Shown here: positions 1-13,300 of the stretch, in pieces
Layout: each line of letters opens with the position of its first letter
Position numbering within the stretch: the first letter of the stretch is position 1
Source: Lysinibacter sp. HNR
GTDB lineage: Bacteria > Actinomycetota > Actinomycetes > Actinomycetales > Microbacteriaceae
Direction: 5' to 3'
DNA length: 64,000 bases
Assembly (NCBI RefSeq): GCF_029760935.1
Contig: NZ_CP121684.1
Coordinates: 2,604,001 to 2,668,000, forward strand
Translations under genes and position numbers: made by a program
Notes under the pieces: generated by a model
What the model was told of the DNA's origin: nothing
Databases searched by the model: none
What the model saw: only the letters and a program-made list of their open reading frames with translations

Positions 1-260
1 GGACAATCAACGAAAAAATCCGATCCCTAACCGCGGCAACGACCCTCGGGCATACTATGCCTCGCAACACCAGCGAAGTCGATAGCCGACATTAACTCTC
101 TAAAATATCAATAACACCAAGAATAGGAGATAACAATGCGACCTCTCTTCCGTTTTTATCGATAGCCTCCAGTCAGCACACAAGCTATTCGACCGCAACA
201 CAGTCGATTGGCAACAATGAGAGCATCTCGCTTGGGTAGCATAAGCGCTCTGTCTGATTG

Positions 261-1247
261 TTAACGCTTGGTTGCGAGAATATCAACCACAAACGCTATG
301 TAGCCGGTGGAAGCGTTCTCCGTGACCGCCTCGCCGTAGCCGTTTTCAGGGTTGATTAAAACAACAACCTGCGAGCCAACACTCTGGCCGACGAGGGCCG
401 CACTGAACCCCGGGATCACACCCTCGGTTGTGAATTGTGCGGGTTCGCCACGCGACCAACTCTCATCAAAGATTTCGCCGGTAACCTGGTTGATTCCCCT
501 GTATTGCACGGTAACACAATCACCCTCTTCTACCTTTTTGCCGTCACCCGTAATTGAAACGGCGATTTTGAGTTCATTGGCGGGCTCAAAACCCTCGGGG
601 AAGGTAATCGTGGGTTCTCCGTTATCACCACGGGTCACCTCGGGGAAGTCTTCGGGCAGAGCCTCGGCCCTGCCCTCTGCATGCATTGTGAGATCCGCAG
701 GAATATCGTCAGTACAATTCGCGGGTTCTACGCCTTTCGCAATCGCGTCAACAACGATGATGAGGCTCGTTTCCGCTCCAATGTCAAAGTTTTCGTTGCC
801 CGTTTCTCCATAAAGATCTGCCCCGGTCATAGTGCTCACGGCACGACTACCGACCGGCATACACTCCATAATTGTGAGCCAGTTTTCGCTTGCTAACTGC
901 TGCACTTCAAGGGGAAATGAGAGCTCCTCCGAAATGATCTGGTCACCAGATTCACCATTGAACAGGCTAATCCGTGACTCAATAGTGTCGCCCCCTACGA
1001 TCATTGCGCCGTCACCCCGCGTAATGAGGGATCGTTGAATGCCGTCTACGGTCAAGGGCGCATCAAATTCGATCTGCGGTTCCTCACCAAAGTTACCCGT
1101 GACTTTAATGGAGTCGCTCTGTTCTCCAGAGGGAGGAATCACGCAGCCCGCGTCTCTTGCCTGTTGCTCGAGGTCACCCCCGGCGCTACACCCCGCTAAG
1201 GTGAGCGCCAGTGCGGTAATAAGTATTGGGACGGAACGAATTTTCAC
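261..1247 (-). CDS. FKBP-type peptidyl-prolyl isomerase lipoprotein
   Basis: The 328-residue product starts with a lipoprotein signal (hydrophobic stretch, then lipobox LAGC near residue 20), so it should be anchored outside the membrane. The last ~100 residues are a recognisable FKBP fold: GDCVTVQYRG, then GEIFDESW, then VIPGFSAALVGQSVGSQV and a final IAFVVDILA strand. The ~200 residues before it resemble a second, degenerate FKBP-like half with no clear active site. Proteins of this type in actinomycetes are predicted folding helpers for secreted proteins. The GTG start at 1247 gives the lipoprotein signal directly. It lies 73 bp downstream of the giant surface protein gene on the same strand, with a hairpin between them, so a role in folding that protein is possible but is inference only. 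Confidence 0.85.
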   Translation of the reverse strand: MKIRSVPILITALALTLAGCSAGGDLEQQARDAGCVIPPSGEQSDSIKVTGNFGEEPQIEFDAPLTVDGIQRSLITRGDGAMIVGGDTIESRISLFNGESGDQIISEELSFPLEVQQLASENWLTIMECMPVGSRAVSTMTGADLYGETGNENFDIGAETSLIIVVDAIAKGVEPANCTDDIPADLTMHAEGRAEALPEDFPEVTRGDNGEPTITFPEGFEPANELKIAVSITGDGKKVEEGDCVTVQYRGINQVTGEIFDESWSRGEPAQFTTEGVIPGFSAALVGQSVGSQVVVLINPENGYGEAVTENASTGYIAFVVDILATKR

Positions 1248-1278
1248 TTTTCTCGTTTCATTTCAGGGAAATTGCTGA

Positions 1279-1316
1279 GAGGTCACGCCATGGGAACCGC
1301 CTCCTGGCGCGACCTC
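1279..1316 (-). terminator. hairpin between giant surface gene and FKBP gene
   Basis: A 12-bp stem with one mismatch (1279-1290 with 1305-1316) sits directly after the stop of the giant gene. There is no long T tract on either strand, so it may attenuate or stabilise transcripts rather than terminate fully. Confidence 0.4.
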
Positions 1317-1320
1317 ATGA

Positions 1321-4300
1321 TCAACGTGGGCGTCGTCTCACCATAAGTAAGATTCCGGCCACAAGCAACAGGGAGGCAAGCAGCGAGATCGCTAGCGTGT
1401 CATTACCGGTGTGGGCAATCTGGTCTGTTTCGTTTTTGTTTCGGTGCCCATCACCGTCAGGATTACCAGGTCGATGCTCCTCGGTAGGGGGAGGCGGCCC
1501 CTGGGGCCCGTCGCCCCCTTCCGTTACGGTCACGGTATAGGTGAGGGTTACGCTCTGTCCCAGATCATCGTAAACGGTCACGGTGAAGCTTGTTGTTCCT
1601 ACCCAACCTTCCTCAGGAATGTACGCAACCATCGTGTCACCGCCCGGTCCGGTCACTATTCGCACCTTCCCGCTTCCAGGAGCACCCAGATTCGCCTCGG
1701 TCAGCCCCTGTAGGTTCACACCCACGGCATCGCTGAGCGGATCAAGTACGATTTCTGTTGTCCCCTGCCGCACAGTGAAGTCTTTACCCGATCCTGCGGG
1801 AGGAGCCTGCACGGTGACCCGGTAAGTAGCGGCGGCTTCCATACCCTTGTCGTCCCGATAGGTCACGTCAAAAGTGTAGACTCCGGGCTCCAAACCGTCG
1901 GCATCAAACGATACGTTGGTGCCGTCAAGGGTCGTTCGATCAGAGTGCCCGCCACCAAGAATACGATCCGTGATCTTTCCCGGGGTTGTTACCCGCTCGG
2001 TGAAGGTGTGGCTACCCCCAACGGGAACACGAATCGCCTGATCGTGAGCGGTCAGTCCCGCAACCACGGTTACCGTGTAGGTGACGGCGGTGCGCTGTCC
2101 CAGGTCATCCACGAACTCCACCGTGAAGGTGTAGTCACCCGGTTTTGCATCGCCCGCCTCAAACGTAATCGTTCCGGTGTCCGGGTCGATCACAACGCTT
2201 CCGCCACTCTCACCGTTTTCACCGGTGGGGCCGTTGGCCAACGCAATATCCGAGAGGGAACCGGTCGTCTCTACCTCGGGAGTGAAGACGTAGCTACCAC
2301 CCTCCGGGGTTTCACCCGTGGTTGGTCCGGTCACTGAGGGCCTCTGTTGTACCTCAAAGAGCACGGTATCCGAGTTCTCCAGACCCAATTCGTCGGTCAC
2401 CGTGAATTCGACCTCGTCGGGGTCGTAGTTTCCGAGGAAGGGTGTGTAGTGCACAACACCCTGGGATGTCGCGATCACCGTTTCACCGTTCACCGTGGCC
2501 CCCAGAGCGGTGAGGGTTTTTGGCGCGTAGATGGTACGCCGAACCTGCAGCACATCCTCAAGGAGCTCGTGTGTGGTGGCTGCTGCTTTCGCTTCCGCTA
2601 GGCTGGTCTCTGCCGTCGGCAATTCCTCGTCTGCCTCGTCCACGGAGAACACGTTGTACGCGGTCAGCACATCCTGGGGGACGATGACTGTCTGGTGGTG
2701 AGCCTGCGGCACAGCGTACACGTTGATCCGCACCACAGAGGAGCTTTCCTGACCGTATGCGTCACGAACCGTGTAAACAAAGGCATCGTGTCCGGTGAAT
2801 CCGGTCTCGGGGGTGTAGGTCACCACACCGGGTTGGGCATCCTCGTTATCGATATCTTCTGTATCGATGGACACCTCACCAAAGAGGGTTCCCGTCACTC
2901 CCACCAGCTCTGCGTTGGCAAAGAGCTTGGTGAGGTCTACCTGAACCGCAGTACCAATAGAGGTATTTGCCACGGTGTCGTTCGTAACCGGTCCCCCCAC
3001 CAGGGTTACCGTCACGGTTTTGGTGACCGTCTGGCCCAGGTCGTCGGTGAGGGTGTAGGTGAAGGTGTCCTCGGTAACCGACGAGGGAATTTCCGCGTTG
3101 GCGGTGTAGGTGACCAACCCGGTTTCTTCGTCGTATGAGACGGTTCCGTAGACTCCGCCGCTGACCGTAATCTCGCTGTTGGCAAGGTCGGCAATCGACG
3201 AGAATGCCGAGTTGGCGGCCAGATCGAACACCCCGGTTCCTGCGCGGCCGGCGTTAATCGCGCTGTCCTGAGCGGTTGGCACACCCTGTAGTTGCAGGGT
3301 GACGGTGGCACTGACCGCACGACCGCCGGAGTCCCGCACCACATACACGAGCGTGTCTGATGCGGTGCTCTGATCCTTTGCCGTGTAGACCAGCGATTGG
3401 CCGTCGATGGTTACCTCACCGTTTGTGGGTTCGGTCGAAATCTCGTCGAGCGCGAGTTCGTGTCCCGTGTCGTTGGCGAGAACGGGGAGCGTCACCGCCC
3501 GGTCGGTGCGGATCTTGATCGAGTCGTTCACCGCAACCGGAACAACCAAAACCGTAATGGTGACGGTTCCTGTTGCTTCGGCTCCCGATGCGTCCTTCAT
3601 CGTGTAGGTAAACGTGACCTGTTTTGAGGTGCTTCCCGCCGTAAAGTCTGCGGTGGGAACGTATGTCACCACACCGGTCTTGGTGTCGAAGCTCACCGTT
3701 CCGTCGTTTGGAGTGACGGCGGATACGGCGTTGATCACACGTGAGTCATGGCCCTCAGATACGGCCTTCGAGTCGAAGGTTGCGTTCGTGTCGGCGTGAA
3801 CCGTCAGCGTTACATTGTCGGCCGTGAGCACGACCATCGGTGTTGCTGTCGCGGTGTTACTCTCGTTACCCGCACCCGACGTGTTCGTGGGAACAACCAC
3901 AAACTCATACTCCGTACCGTTCGTGAGACCCGTCACCGTATACGCAGCATCCGTCGACGCGTGAACAACCTCAGTCCACGCACCCGGCAAAACACCCTTC
4001 ACACGGTACTTCACCACATAACCCTGAACCGGGTTCGCGGCATCCGCATCCGGTGCCGTCCACACCAGATCAACCCGCGAGTCACCCGGGGTGGCCGCAA
4101 GATTGGTCACATTCGAATCCTCATCGGGCGCACCAATCGGAGTTGCCGTCGCGGTGTTACTCGGGTTTCCCGAACCGCTCGCGTTCGTGGGAACAACCAC
4201 AAACTCATACTCGGTACCGTTCGTAAGACCCGTCACCGTAAACTCAGCATCCTTCGACGCGTGAACAACCTCGATCCACTCGGTCGCACCGGTCGCACGG

Positions 4301-7300
4301 TACTTCACCACGTAACCGGTCGCAAGAGAGCCCTCCGGCGCGGACCACTTCAGATCCACCACGGTGTCACCGGGTGTTGCCGCCAAATCGGTAACCGTGG
4401 ACTCCTCGCCCGGCGCACCAATCGGAGTCGCCGAAACCGTGTTACTCGGGTTACCCGAACCGCTCGTGTTCGTGGGAACAACCTGGAACTCGTACTGAGT
4501 ACCGTTCGTCAGACCGGTCACCGAGTAAGCAGCATCCGTCGACGCGTGAACAACCTCAGTCCACGCACCCGGCAAAATACCCTTCACACGGTACTTCACA
4601 ATGTAACCCTGAACCGGGTTCGCAGCATCTGCCTCGGGGGCAGTCCACACCAGATCAACCACGGTATTACCCGGAGTCGCCGCAAGGTCTGTTACGTTCG
4701 AATCCGCATCGGGCGCACCAATCGGGGTCGCCGAGAACGGTTCGCTCCACTCACTCTTCAGGTCGGCGGCGTTCACCGCGGCCACGCGGAACTCGTACTC
4801 CGTACCGTTGCTGAGCTTCGTTACGACCGTGCTCAGGTCCGACGCGGGAAGGCGCTCCCCCGCGTCTGCCCACTCACCGTCGGCAGTACGAACCTGCAAC
4901 ACGTAGTAGGTGAGCTCAGCGCCCCCCGTGTTGGAAGGAGCGGTCCAGGTCACACGCGCCTCGGTATCACCGGGACGAACCTCCGTAATCACGGGGGCAT
5001 CCGGGGTGCCCACGGGAGTTGCCGTGAGCACGTTGCTTTCCGGACCCACACCGGCGGTATTCATACCCGAGACGCGGAAGGAGTATTCGGTTCCATTTGT
5101 CAATCTACCAACCGTGTAGCTGAGATCGCCATCCAGATCTTCCAGAGAAACCGTAATCGAATCCCACGTGACACCCGCATCCGCAGAATACTCAATGAGA
5201 TATCCCGTCAGCGCTGAACCTCCCGTGTTTTCGGGGGCTTCCCACGTCAGCTTCACCTCGGTATCACCGGCTTCTGCCTCTAGTAGGACCGGAGCATCTT
5301 CAAGCGCGGGTGCCGGGGTGAGAATAAGCGTGTTGCTCCACTCACCCAATCCGGCACCGTTGCGAGCCGCAACCTGGAACCAGTGTTCGGTACCGTTTGT
5401 CAGCTGATCTTTAAGGGTCTCGCGATCCAGAGGCTCTTCCCCGGGGGCACGGGTGTGCGTCTGCCAGGTAACGCCACCGTCGGTCGAGTAGCGGATGCTG
5501 TACTCGGTAATCGCATCGCCACCGTCGCTCTCCGGCTGCGTCCACGAGAGCAAGGCTTCGCCGTCGCCCGCTCGTCCCGTGAGTACGGGAGCGCTTGCCG
5601 TGGTACGGGGAGTGGCCGTCACTATGGTCGACTCGGGGCTCGTGAAGCCGCCATCATTCGTAACCGTAATACGGAACCAATAGGGGGTGCCATTAATCAG
5701 GCCGCCCACCACACGAGCGGTATCCAGCTTGCCGTCCTCGGTTGCCGGAACAGGTGTCCACACCCCGTTTTCCGGGGTGCATTCGGTGTAAGCGGGGTTT
5801 TCGCCACCCGGCACCTGGCATATCTCAACCGTGTATTCAACCAGGTCGGATCCGCCGTCGTTGAGGGGCGCACGCCAGTTCAGCGTGACCTGCTCGTCAC
5901 CCGGAACAACGTCTTCTTGGTTCTGTTCAATTCTGGGTGCCGTGGGGGAACCAACCGGCTTATTAATGGTTTTGGTGCCGGGAACGTTTGTTTCGGGGGT
6001 GTTCCACGGGCCTCGACCGTCGCGGGTCTCGCTAGAGTCCTCGGCGTCGTTCACCGCGGCCACTCGGAACTCGTACCACTGGCCGTTCATCAGGTCGGTC
6101 ACGGTAATTTCCGTGTCGGTTGAAGGATCATGTTCAAATGTCTTCCAACCGATTTCGCCGGGAAGGCTCTCCGCTATCGATTGGAGGATGCCGGAGCTCT
6201 TGAGAACCCCTGACCCCTGCTGTGATGCGTCGGCACCCGGTGCGGAGGTCTCGCGGTACTGCACCACATAGTCCACAATCGTGAAACCACCGTTATTTTC
6301 CGGCGCTTCCCAGTTGAGATCAATCTTGCTGTCGCCGCTTGTTGTCTCAAGATTGGTTGGAGCGTCAGGAGTACCCATCGGGCGCGCCTTCACGGGGCCA
6401 CCCCAGGGACCGGTACCGTATGAGTTTGCTGCGGCAACGCGGAACCAGTAGTCCCTGTTATTTGTCAGGTCAAGAACCGTTTCGGGGGAACCGAGTACCT
6501 GCCCCGGATCGCCCGTTATCGGGTCCGTGGGAACCCACTCCATCCAGCCCGTGAGGGGGTCGGTATTCGTGTCCGGACCGGGGAGAGAGGCCCCGCCATC
6601 TTCTAATTCGCTGAGGTCAACCCTGGTGTACTGCAACGCGTGATGCGTCACCCCGGATCCGCCCGCAGGGGCCGTTGATATCTCAACAACACCACCCACA
6701 AGACCGTTAGCTTTGAGGACACGCCACCCCTCGGCAGAAACTGCAACGCTACTGAGCGCAGGGGTTCCGGCAGGGTTAATCTGTTCAGACCAGGTTTGTC
6801 CGTTGTTATCCGACGTCCACACCGCACCCGTGTAATGACGCCCACCCACAACCAAACGAGAACCATCATACGACGAATCAACACTCACCCACGACCCCGC
6901 CGTCGCCTCCGTCCCCAAACTAAACGCCTGGAAACCCTCCGCATCCACCAACGACCCAGCCGTCCCCAAACCAGCCAAAGCATCCGAACGAGAAACAAAC
7001 ACCCGCGACACCACACCAGCACCAGAACCCGTGGTACGCACCACCATCAACGTCCGACCATCACCCGACAGCGATACCGCCCGAACATCACCAGCACCCA
7101 TATCCGGACGATGCTGGAAAGCCCCACCACCCTCGGAAACATACACACCCGCATTCGCCGAACCATGATAACGAGCCGCAACAATCCGCGAACCATCACG
7201 CGAAATATCAACACCCGCCCACGACATCGTCGACGGAATATTCGTGCGATTCACCGTCCCCGCACTCACATCCTCCACCCACGACGCACCACCATCACGA

Positions 7301-10300
7301 GAAACATACAACGCCCTGTTATACCTCGTGGTGGCAGACGTAGTCACCCCCGACGGAGGAGCCGCAACAAGAACACTCCCATCCCCCGACACCGCAACCC
7401 GCCAACGAGAATCAGCCTGATTATTGGAATACTCCCAACCAGAACCAGTCACAACGTATGACCCCGTCGCAGGAACACCCCGCGCAATCTGACTCTCCCA
7501 CACCACAGAAGAACCATCAGTCACATTCCGCGCAAGAGACACATACCCATTCGCACCCGGAGAACCCACAAGAATCGTCTGACCATCACCCGACACCGCA
7601 ACAGCCATCTGGCCCCCCGCATACCGAGAACCACCCACGTTATAAGACCCAAACGACACACCCGCATCCGTGGAAACATACACCAAATTATCAAAGTTAA
7701 CAGAACCGGGCCGCCCTAACGCAATAACCCGACCATCATCCGACATCGAAACAGCCCACTCACCCTCAGCCCCAGCAGCAGGAAGACCAGCCAACCCCGA
7801 CCACGAACGAACCGCCTCAGACCACGACACCGTCGCCTCACGATCACCACCCAACGCAAAGAGATTCTGTGGTGCACCACCCGGAGCACTACTCCCCACC
7901 ATCGTCCTCGCGAACACAGGCTCGGACCACCCACTAACACCCACACTATTCACCTGCGCCACCCGGAACCAATACACCGTATCCGATGCCAAGCCCACCC
8001 GAGGATCAGCACCCGTGACCACCTGCGACAACGCAGGCGACGGCTCATGCTCAAAAAGCGTCCACGACGACTCAGCAAACCCCTCACCCGACGGATCCTG
8101 ATCCGTATACTGCACCAGATAATCAACCGGATTACTCCCACCATCAGCAGGAGTCGTCGAGATCTCAACATGACCACCCACAAGACCGTCAGCCCGGAGA
8201 ACCTTCCACCCATCCGCAGAAATAGCCACACTGCTCAGCGCCGGGGTGCGCGTGGAACGCGTCTCCGCGTTCCAGGTTTGTCCGTTGTTATCCGACGTCC
8301 ACACCGCACCCGTGTAATGACGCCCACCCACAACCAAACGAGAACCATCATACGACGAATCAACACTCACCCACGACCCCGCCGTCGCCTCCGTCCCCAA
8401 ACTAAACGCCTGGAAACCCTCCGCATCCACCAACGACCCAGCCGTCCCCAAACCAGCCAAAGCATCCGAACGAGAAACAAACACCCGCGACACCACACCA
8501 GCACCAGAACCCGTGGTACGCACCACCATCAACGTCCGACCATCACCCGACAGCGATACCGCCCGAACATCACCAGCACCCATATCCGGACGATGCTGGA
8601 AAGCCCCACCACCCTCGGAAACATACACACCCGCATTCGCCGAACCATGATAACGAGCCGCAACAATCCGCGAACCATCACGCGAAATATCAACACCCGC
8701 CCACGACATCGTCGACGGAATATTCGTGCGATTCACCGTCCCCGCACTCACATCCTCCACCCACGACGCACCACCATCACGAGAAACATACAACGCCCTG
8801 TTATACCTCGTGGTGGCAGACGTAGTCACCCCCGACGGAGGAGCCGCAACAAGAACACTCCCATCCCCCGACACCGCAACCCGCCAACGAGAATCAGCCT
8901 GATTATTGGAATACTCCCAACCAGAACCAGTCACAACGTATGACCCCGTCGCAGGAACACCCCGCGCAATCTGACTCTCCCACACCACAGAAGAACCATC
9001 AGTCACATTCCGCGCAAGAGACACATACCCATTCGCACCCGGAGAACCCACAAGAATCGTCTGACCATCACCCGACACCGCAACAGCCATCTGGCCCCCC
9101 GCATACCGAGAACCACCCACGTTATAAGACCCAAACGACACACCCGCATCCGTGGAAACATACACCAAATTATCAAAGTTAACAGAACCGGGCCGCCCTA
9201 ACGCAATAACCCGACCATCATCCGACATCGAAACAGCCCACTCACCCTCAGCCCCAGCAGCAGGAAGACCAGCCAACCCCGACCACGAACGAACCGCCTC
9301 AGACCACGACACCGTCGCCTCACGATCACCACCCAACGCAAAGAGATTCTGTGGTGCACCACCCGGAGCACTACTCCCCACCATCGTCCTCGCGAACACA
9401 GGCTCGGACCACCCACTAACACCCACACTATTCACCTGCGCCACCCGGAACCAATACACCGTATCCGATGCCAAGCCCACCCGAGGATCAGCACCCGTGA
9501 CCACCTGCGACAACGCAGGCGACGGCTCATGCTCAAAAAGCGTCCACGACGACTCAGCAAACCCCTCACCCGACGGATCCTGATCCGTATACTGCACCAG
9601 ATAATCAACCGGATTACTCCCACCATCAGCAGGAGTCGTCGAGATCTCAACATGACCACCCACAAGACCGTCAGCCCGGAGAACCTTCCACCCATCCGCA
9701 GAAATAGCCACACTGCTCAGCGCCGGGGTGCGCGTGGAACGCGTCTCCGCGTTCCAGGTTTGTCCGTTGTTATCCGACGTCCACACCGCACCCGTGTAAT
9801 GACGCCCACCCACAACCAAACGAGAACCATCATACGACGAATCAACACTCACCCACGACCCCGCCGTCGCCTCCGTCCCCAAACTAAACGCCTGGAAACC
9901 CTCCGCATCCACCAACGACCCAGCCGTCCCCAAACCAGCCAAAGCATCCGAACGAGAAACAAACACCCGCGACACCACACCAGCACCAGAACCCGTGGTA
10001 CGCACCACCATCAACGTCCGACCATCACCCGACAGCGATACCGCCCGAACATCACCAGCACCCATATCCGGACGATGCTGGAAAGCCCCACCACCCTCGG
10101 AAACATACACACCCGCATTCGCCGAACCATGATAACGAGCCGCAACAATCCGCGAACCATCACGCGAAATATCAACACCCGCCCACGACATCGTCGACGG
10201 AATATTCGTGCGATTCACCGTCCCCGCACTCACATCCTCCACCCACGACGCACCACCATCACGAGAAACATACAACGCCCTGTTATACCTCGTGGTGGCA

Positions 10301-13300
10301 GACGTAGTCACCCCCGACGGAGGAGCCGCAACAAGAACACTCCCATCCCCCGACACCGCAACCCGCCAACGAGAATCAGCCTGATTATTGGAATACTCCC
10401 AACCAGAACCAGTCACAACGTATGACCCCGTCGCAGGAACACCCCGCGCAATCTGACTCTCCCACACCACAGAAGAACCATCAGTCACATTCCGCGCAAG
10501 AGACACATACCCATTCGCACCCGGAGAACCCACAAGAATCGTCTGACCATCACCCGACACCGCAACAGCCATCTGGCCCCCCGCATACCGAGAACCACCC
10601 ACGTTATAAGACCCAAACGACACACCCGCATCCGTGGAAACATACACCAAATTATCAAAGTTAACAGAACCGGGCCGCCCTAACGCAATAACCCGACCAT
10701 CATCCGACATCGAAACAGCCCACTCACCCTCAGCCCCAGCAGCAGGAAGACCAGCCAACCCCGACCACGAACGAACCGCCTCAGACCACGACACCGTCGC
10801 CTCACGATCACCACCCAACGCACGCACACCCTGAGGCACCAGCCCCACACTGGGACCATCATAGGTATGAGCACTCACGGGAGCGCTCCACACCCCCCGG
10901 CCGATTTCGTTCAACGCAGCCACCCGGAACCAATAGGTTGTTCCAATTGCAAGTTGATCAATAGTTCGAGAGAGGGTTTCCGCATCGTATTCCCCAGCTG
11001 AGATCCAATCGTCTTCGGTTGCCTCTTCCGGGTCCACCGCAGAGTAGCTGAGCGCATAACCCGTCACGGGGGAACCACCGTCCGCAGGTGCCGCGGCCCC
11101 GCGCACCCGTCCGCCAGAGACTCCACTGCCAATATAGGTTGCCCAACCGTTAGAGGATATGGCAACCGTACTCGAGGCGGTCATGGCACGGGCAAAGGGC
11201 TGTATCGTCGACCACGTTTGGCCGTGGTCAACGGACTCCCACACGAACCCGTCTACGTGCTGCCCACCCACCAGAATGCGCTGACCGTCGAACGAGATAG
11301 CCGCGTTCAACCACGACCCGTTAAGACCCTGAGCCAAAAGACCCGAGGGGTTCACAAGCGAAGCCGTGGTACCGAGCCCCGAGGGGATTTCCGCCCGTGA
11401 AACAAAGAGCGTTGATACGCCACCGGTTCGCTTCACGATGGCAAGCGTTTTTGCGTCTCCCGAGAGCGCGACATCCCAATTGGTGCCCATGTTGACGCCC
11501 GAAACAGCAACAAGACCCATATCGGGCCGCGCGCTAAACGTAGCACCGGCATCCTCGGAAACATAGAGGCCGCCGTTATCGGTGCGCGCCACAACAATCG
11601 TGCGGCCATCGGCCGAGACATCCACGCTCCACAGTCCACCGGCAACCAGGCCGGAGCCGTTGGCCCAGGTTCGGCCACCGTCACGCGATACCGTCACGGT
11701 TCCGTCGACCCGGCCCACGGCGAGCACGTTGCCGTCATGCGAAGAAGCAACCGCCCAGCGGTCCACCACCCGGGAGGCCAAGTTGGGGAACGTCGCAACG
11801 GATTGCTGCTGCCACGACACATTGCTAGCATTGGCCACGTCACGCGCGACCCACACGTTACCGGCGGGGCGACCCACAATGAGGGTGCGGCCATCACCCG
11901 ACACATCAACACCCCACGAAAGGTTTGCGGCCAAAGAACCAAGGGCAGCCTGCTCCGTATAGGTGCGACCAAAGTTAGTGGATACGTAGAGTTTTCCGCC
12001 CGGCTGACCCATAATAACCACCCGACCGTCCTCGGAGGTTGCGGTTGACCAGTGACCGCTGGCCCCATTGGCCCCCGCAAGCGTGGGGTCGGCAATCTTC
12101 ATCTCGTTGCCCAGAGCTTTCCAGCGAACATCCGCCGATTCGGAAAGGCCCCTCGCGCTGAGACCACTCGGTGCTTCAATGGGTGCGGATACCGAACGAT
12201 CCGTGCGCGTAGACTCCACGCTCGACCACTCGCCCGGGCCAAAGGAGTTCACCTCGGCCACCCGGAACCAATACTGCGTATCACGGTTGAGCCCCGTGAA
12301 GAGACGGGACAGATCCAAGCGATCAACCTCGGCGTGGGTCTGCCACGACACGGCTTCGGGGTTCTCCCCCGGATTTTCGCTCGTGATCTGCACCCGGTAG
12401 CCCGTAGCAGCCTGCTTCGCTCGCTCATCCATGCTCGGCAGCCACGCATCCGCGCTCACGCCCCCGCTCACCCCGTTACCCGTGATAACGCGGCGTCCTG
12501 AACCGGAGAGGGCAACGGCCGTTGTTGCCTCACCCTTTACCCGAGTACGCTGCTCTGTCCACGAGGAGCCTCGATCGTAGGATGCCCAGATTGAGCCCTG
12601 TGCGTGATACCCACCGGCAATAATGCGCGAACCGTCTCGCGATACGCTCACCGACCCGAGAGTGCTACCCGCACCGCCCGGGAAGAAGCCCTGGGGGTCT
12701 ACCAGCGAAGCGGTCGTTCCGAGCTCGGCCGGGGAATCCGCCCGTGACACCAAAAGCTGTGACGACGCGCCCACCCGCTTCACCACGGCCAGGGTACGGC
12801 CGTCACCCGAGAGGTCAAGCTCCCAAAGGTTGCCCCAGGTGAGCCAGGTATTCGCGGGAATTGTACCCATATCGGGGCGCGTTGCAAACGACACCCCACC
12901 GTTGGTGGAGACGTAAAGCCCCCCGCCGGAGAACGCAGCCACAATCACCTGGCCGTTGTCCGAGATCGCGACCGACCAAAACTCGCTGCTCAGCGGGGGT
13001 GTTCCCACCCCAGCCGCCGGAGCCCAACTGGCACCCGCGTTACGCGAGACATAGAGAGGACCGGTCAAAGAGTTTGCCGATACGGGCCGAGCGGCAATAA
13101 GCGTCTGCCCGTCAAGCGACGAGGCAACATCCCAGCGAACCGTGGGATTGATATCGTTATTGGCCACGCTATTTCCGGTGAGCGGAACACCCTTGTTTGT
13201 TTGGATCTCCCACGACGCTTTTTGCGCATCGGTCACGTTCTGGGCAAGCCAGAGGCCCTGCGAGGCACCCGGTTTACCCACGAGCACCGTGCGGCCATCG

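Noticed and set aside
8047-10425. Long plus-strand open frames (298 codons, twice) in the tandem repeats
   Set aside because: They are antisense to the giant gene, Arg/Thr/His-rich and low in complexity, without ribosome-binding sites. They exist because the repeat composition removes stop codons on that strand.
6790-10822. CRISPR or prophage origin for the regular repeats
   Set aside because: The repeats are long, contiguous and coding, with no spacers, and no phage genes are near.
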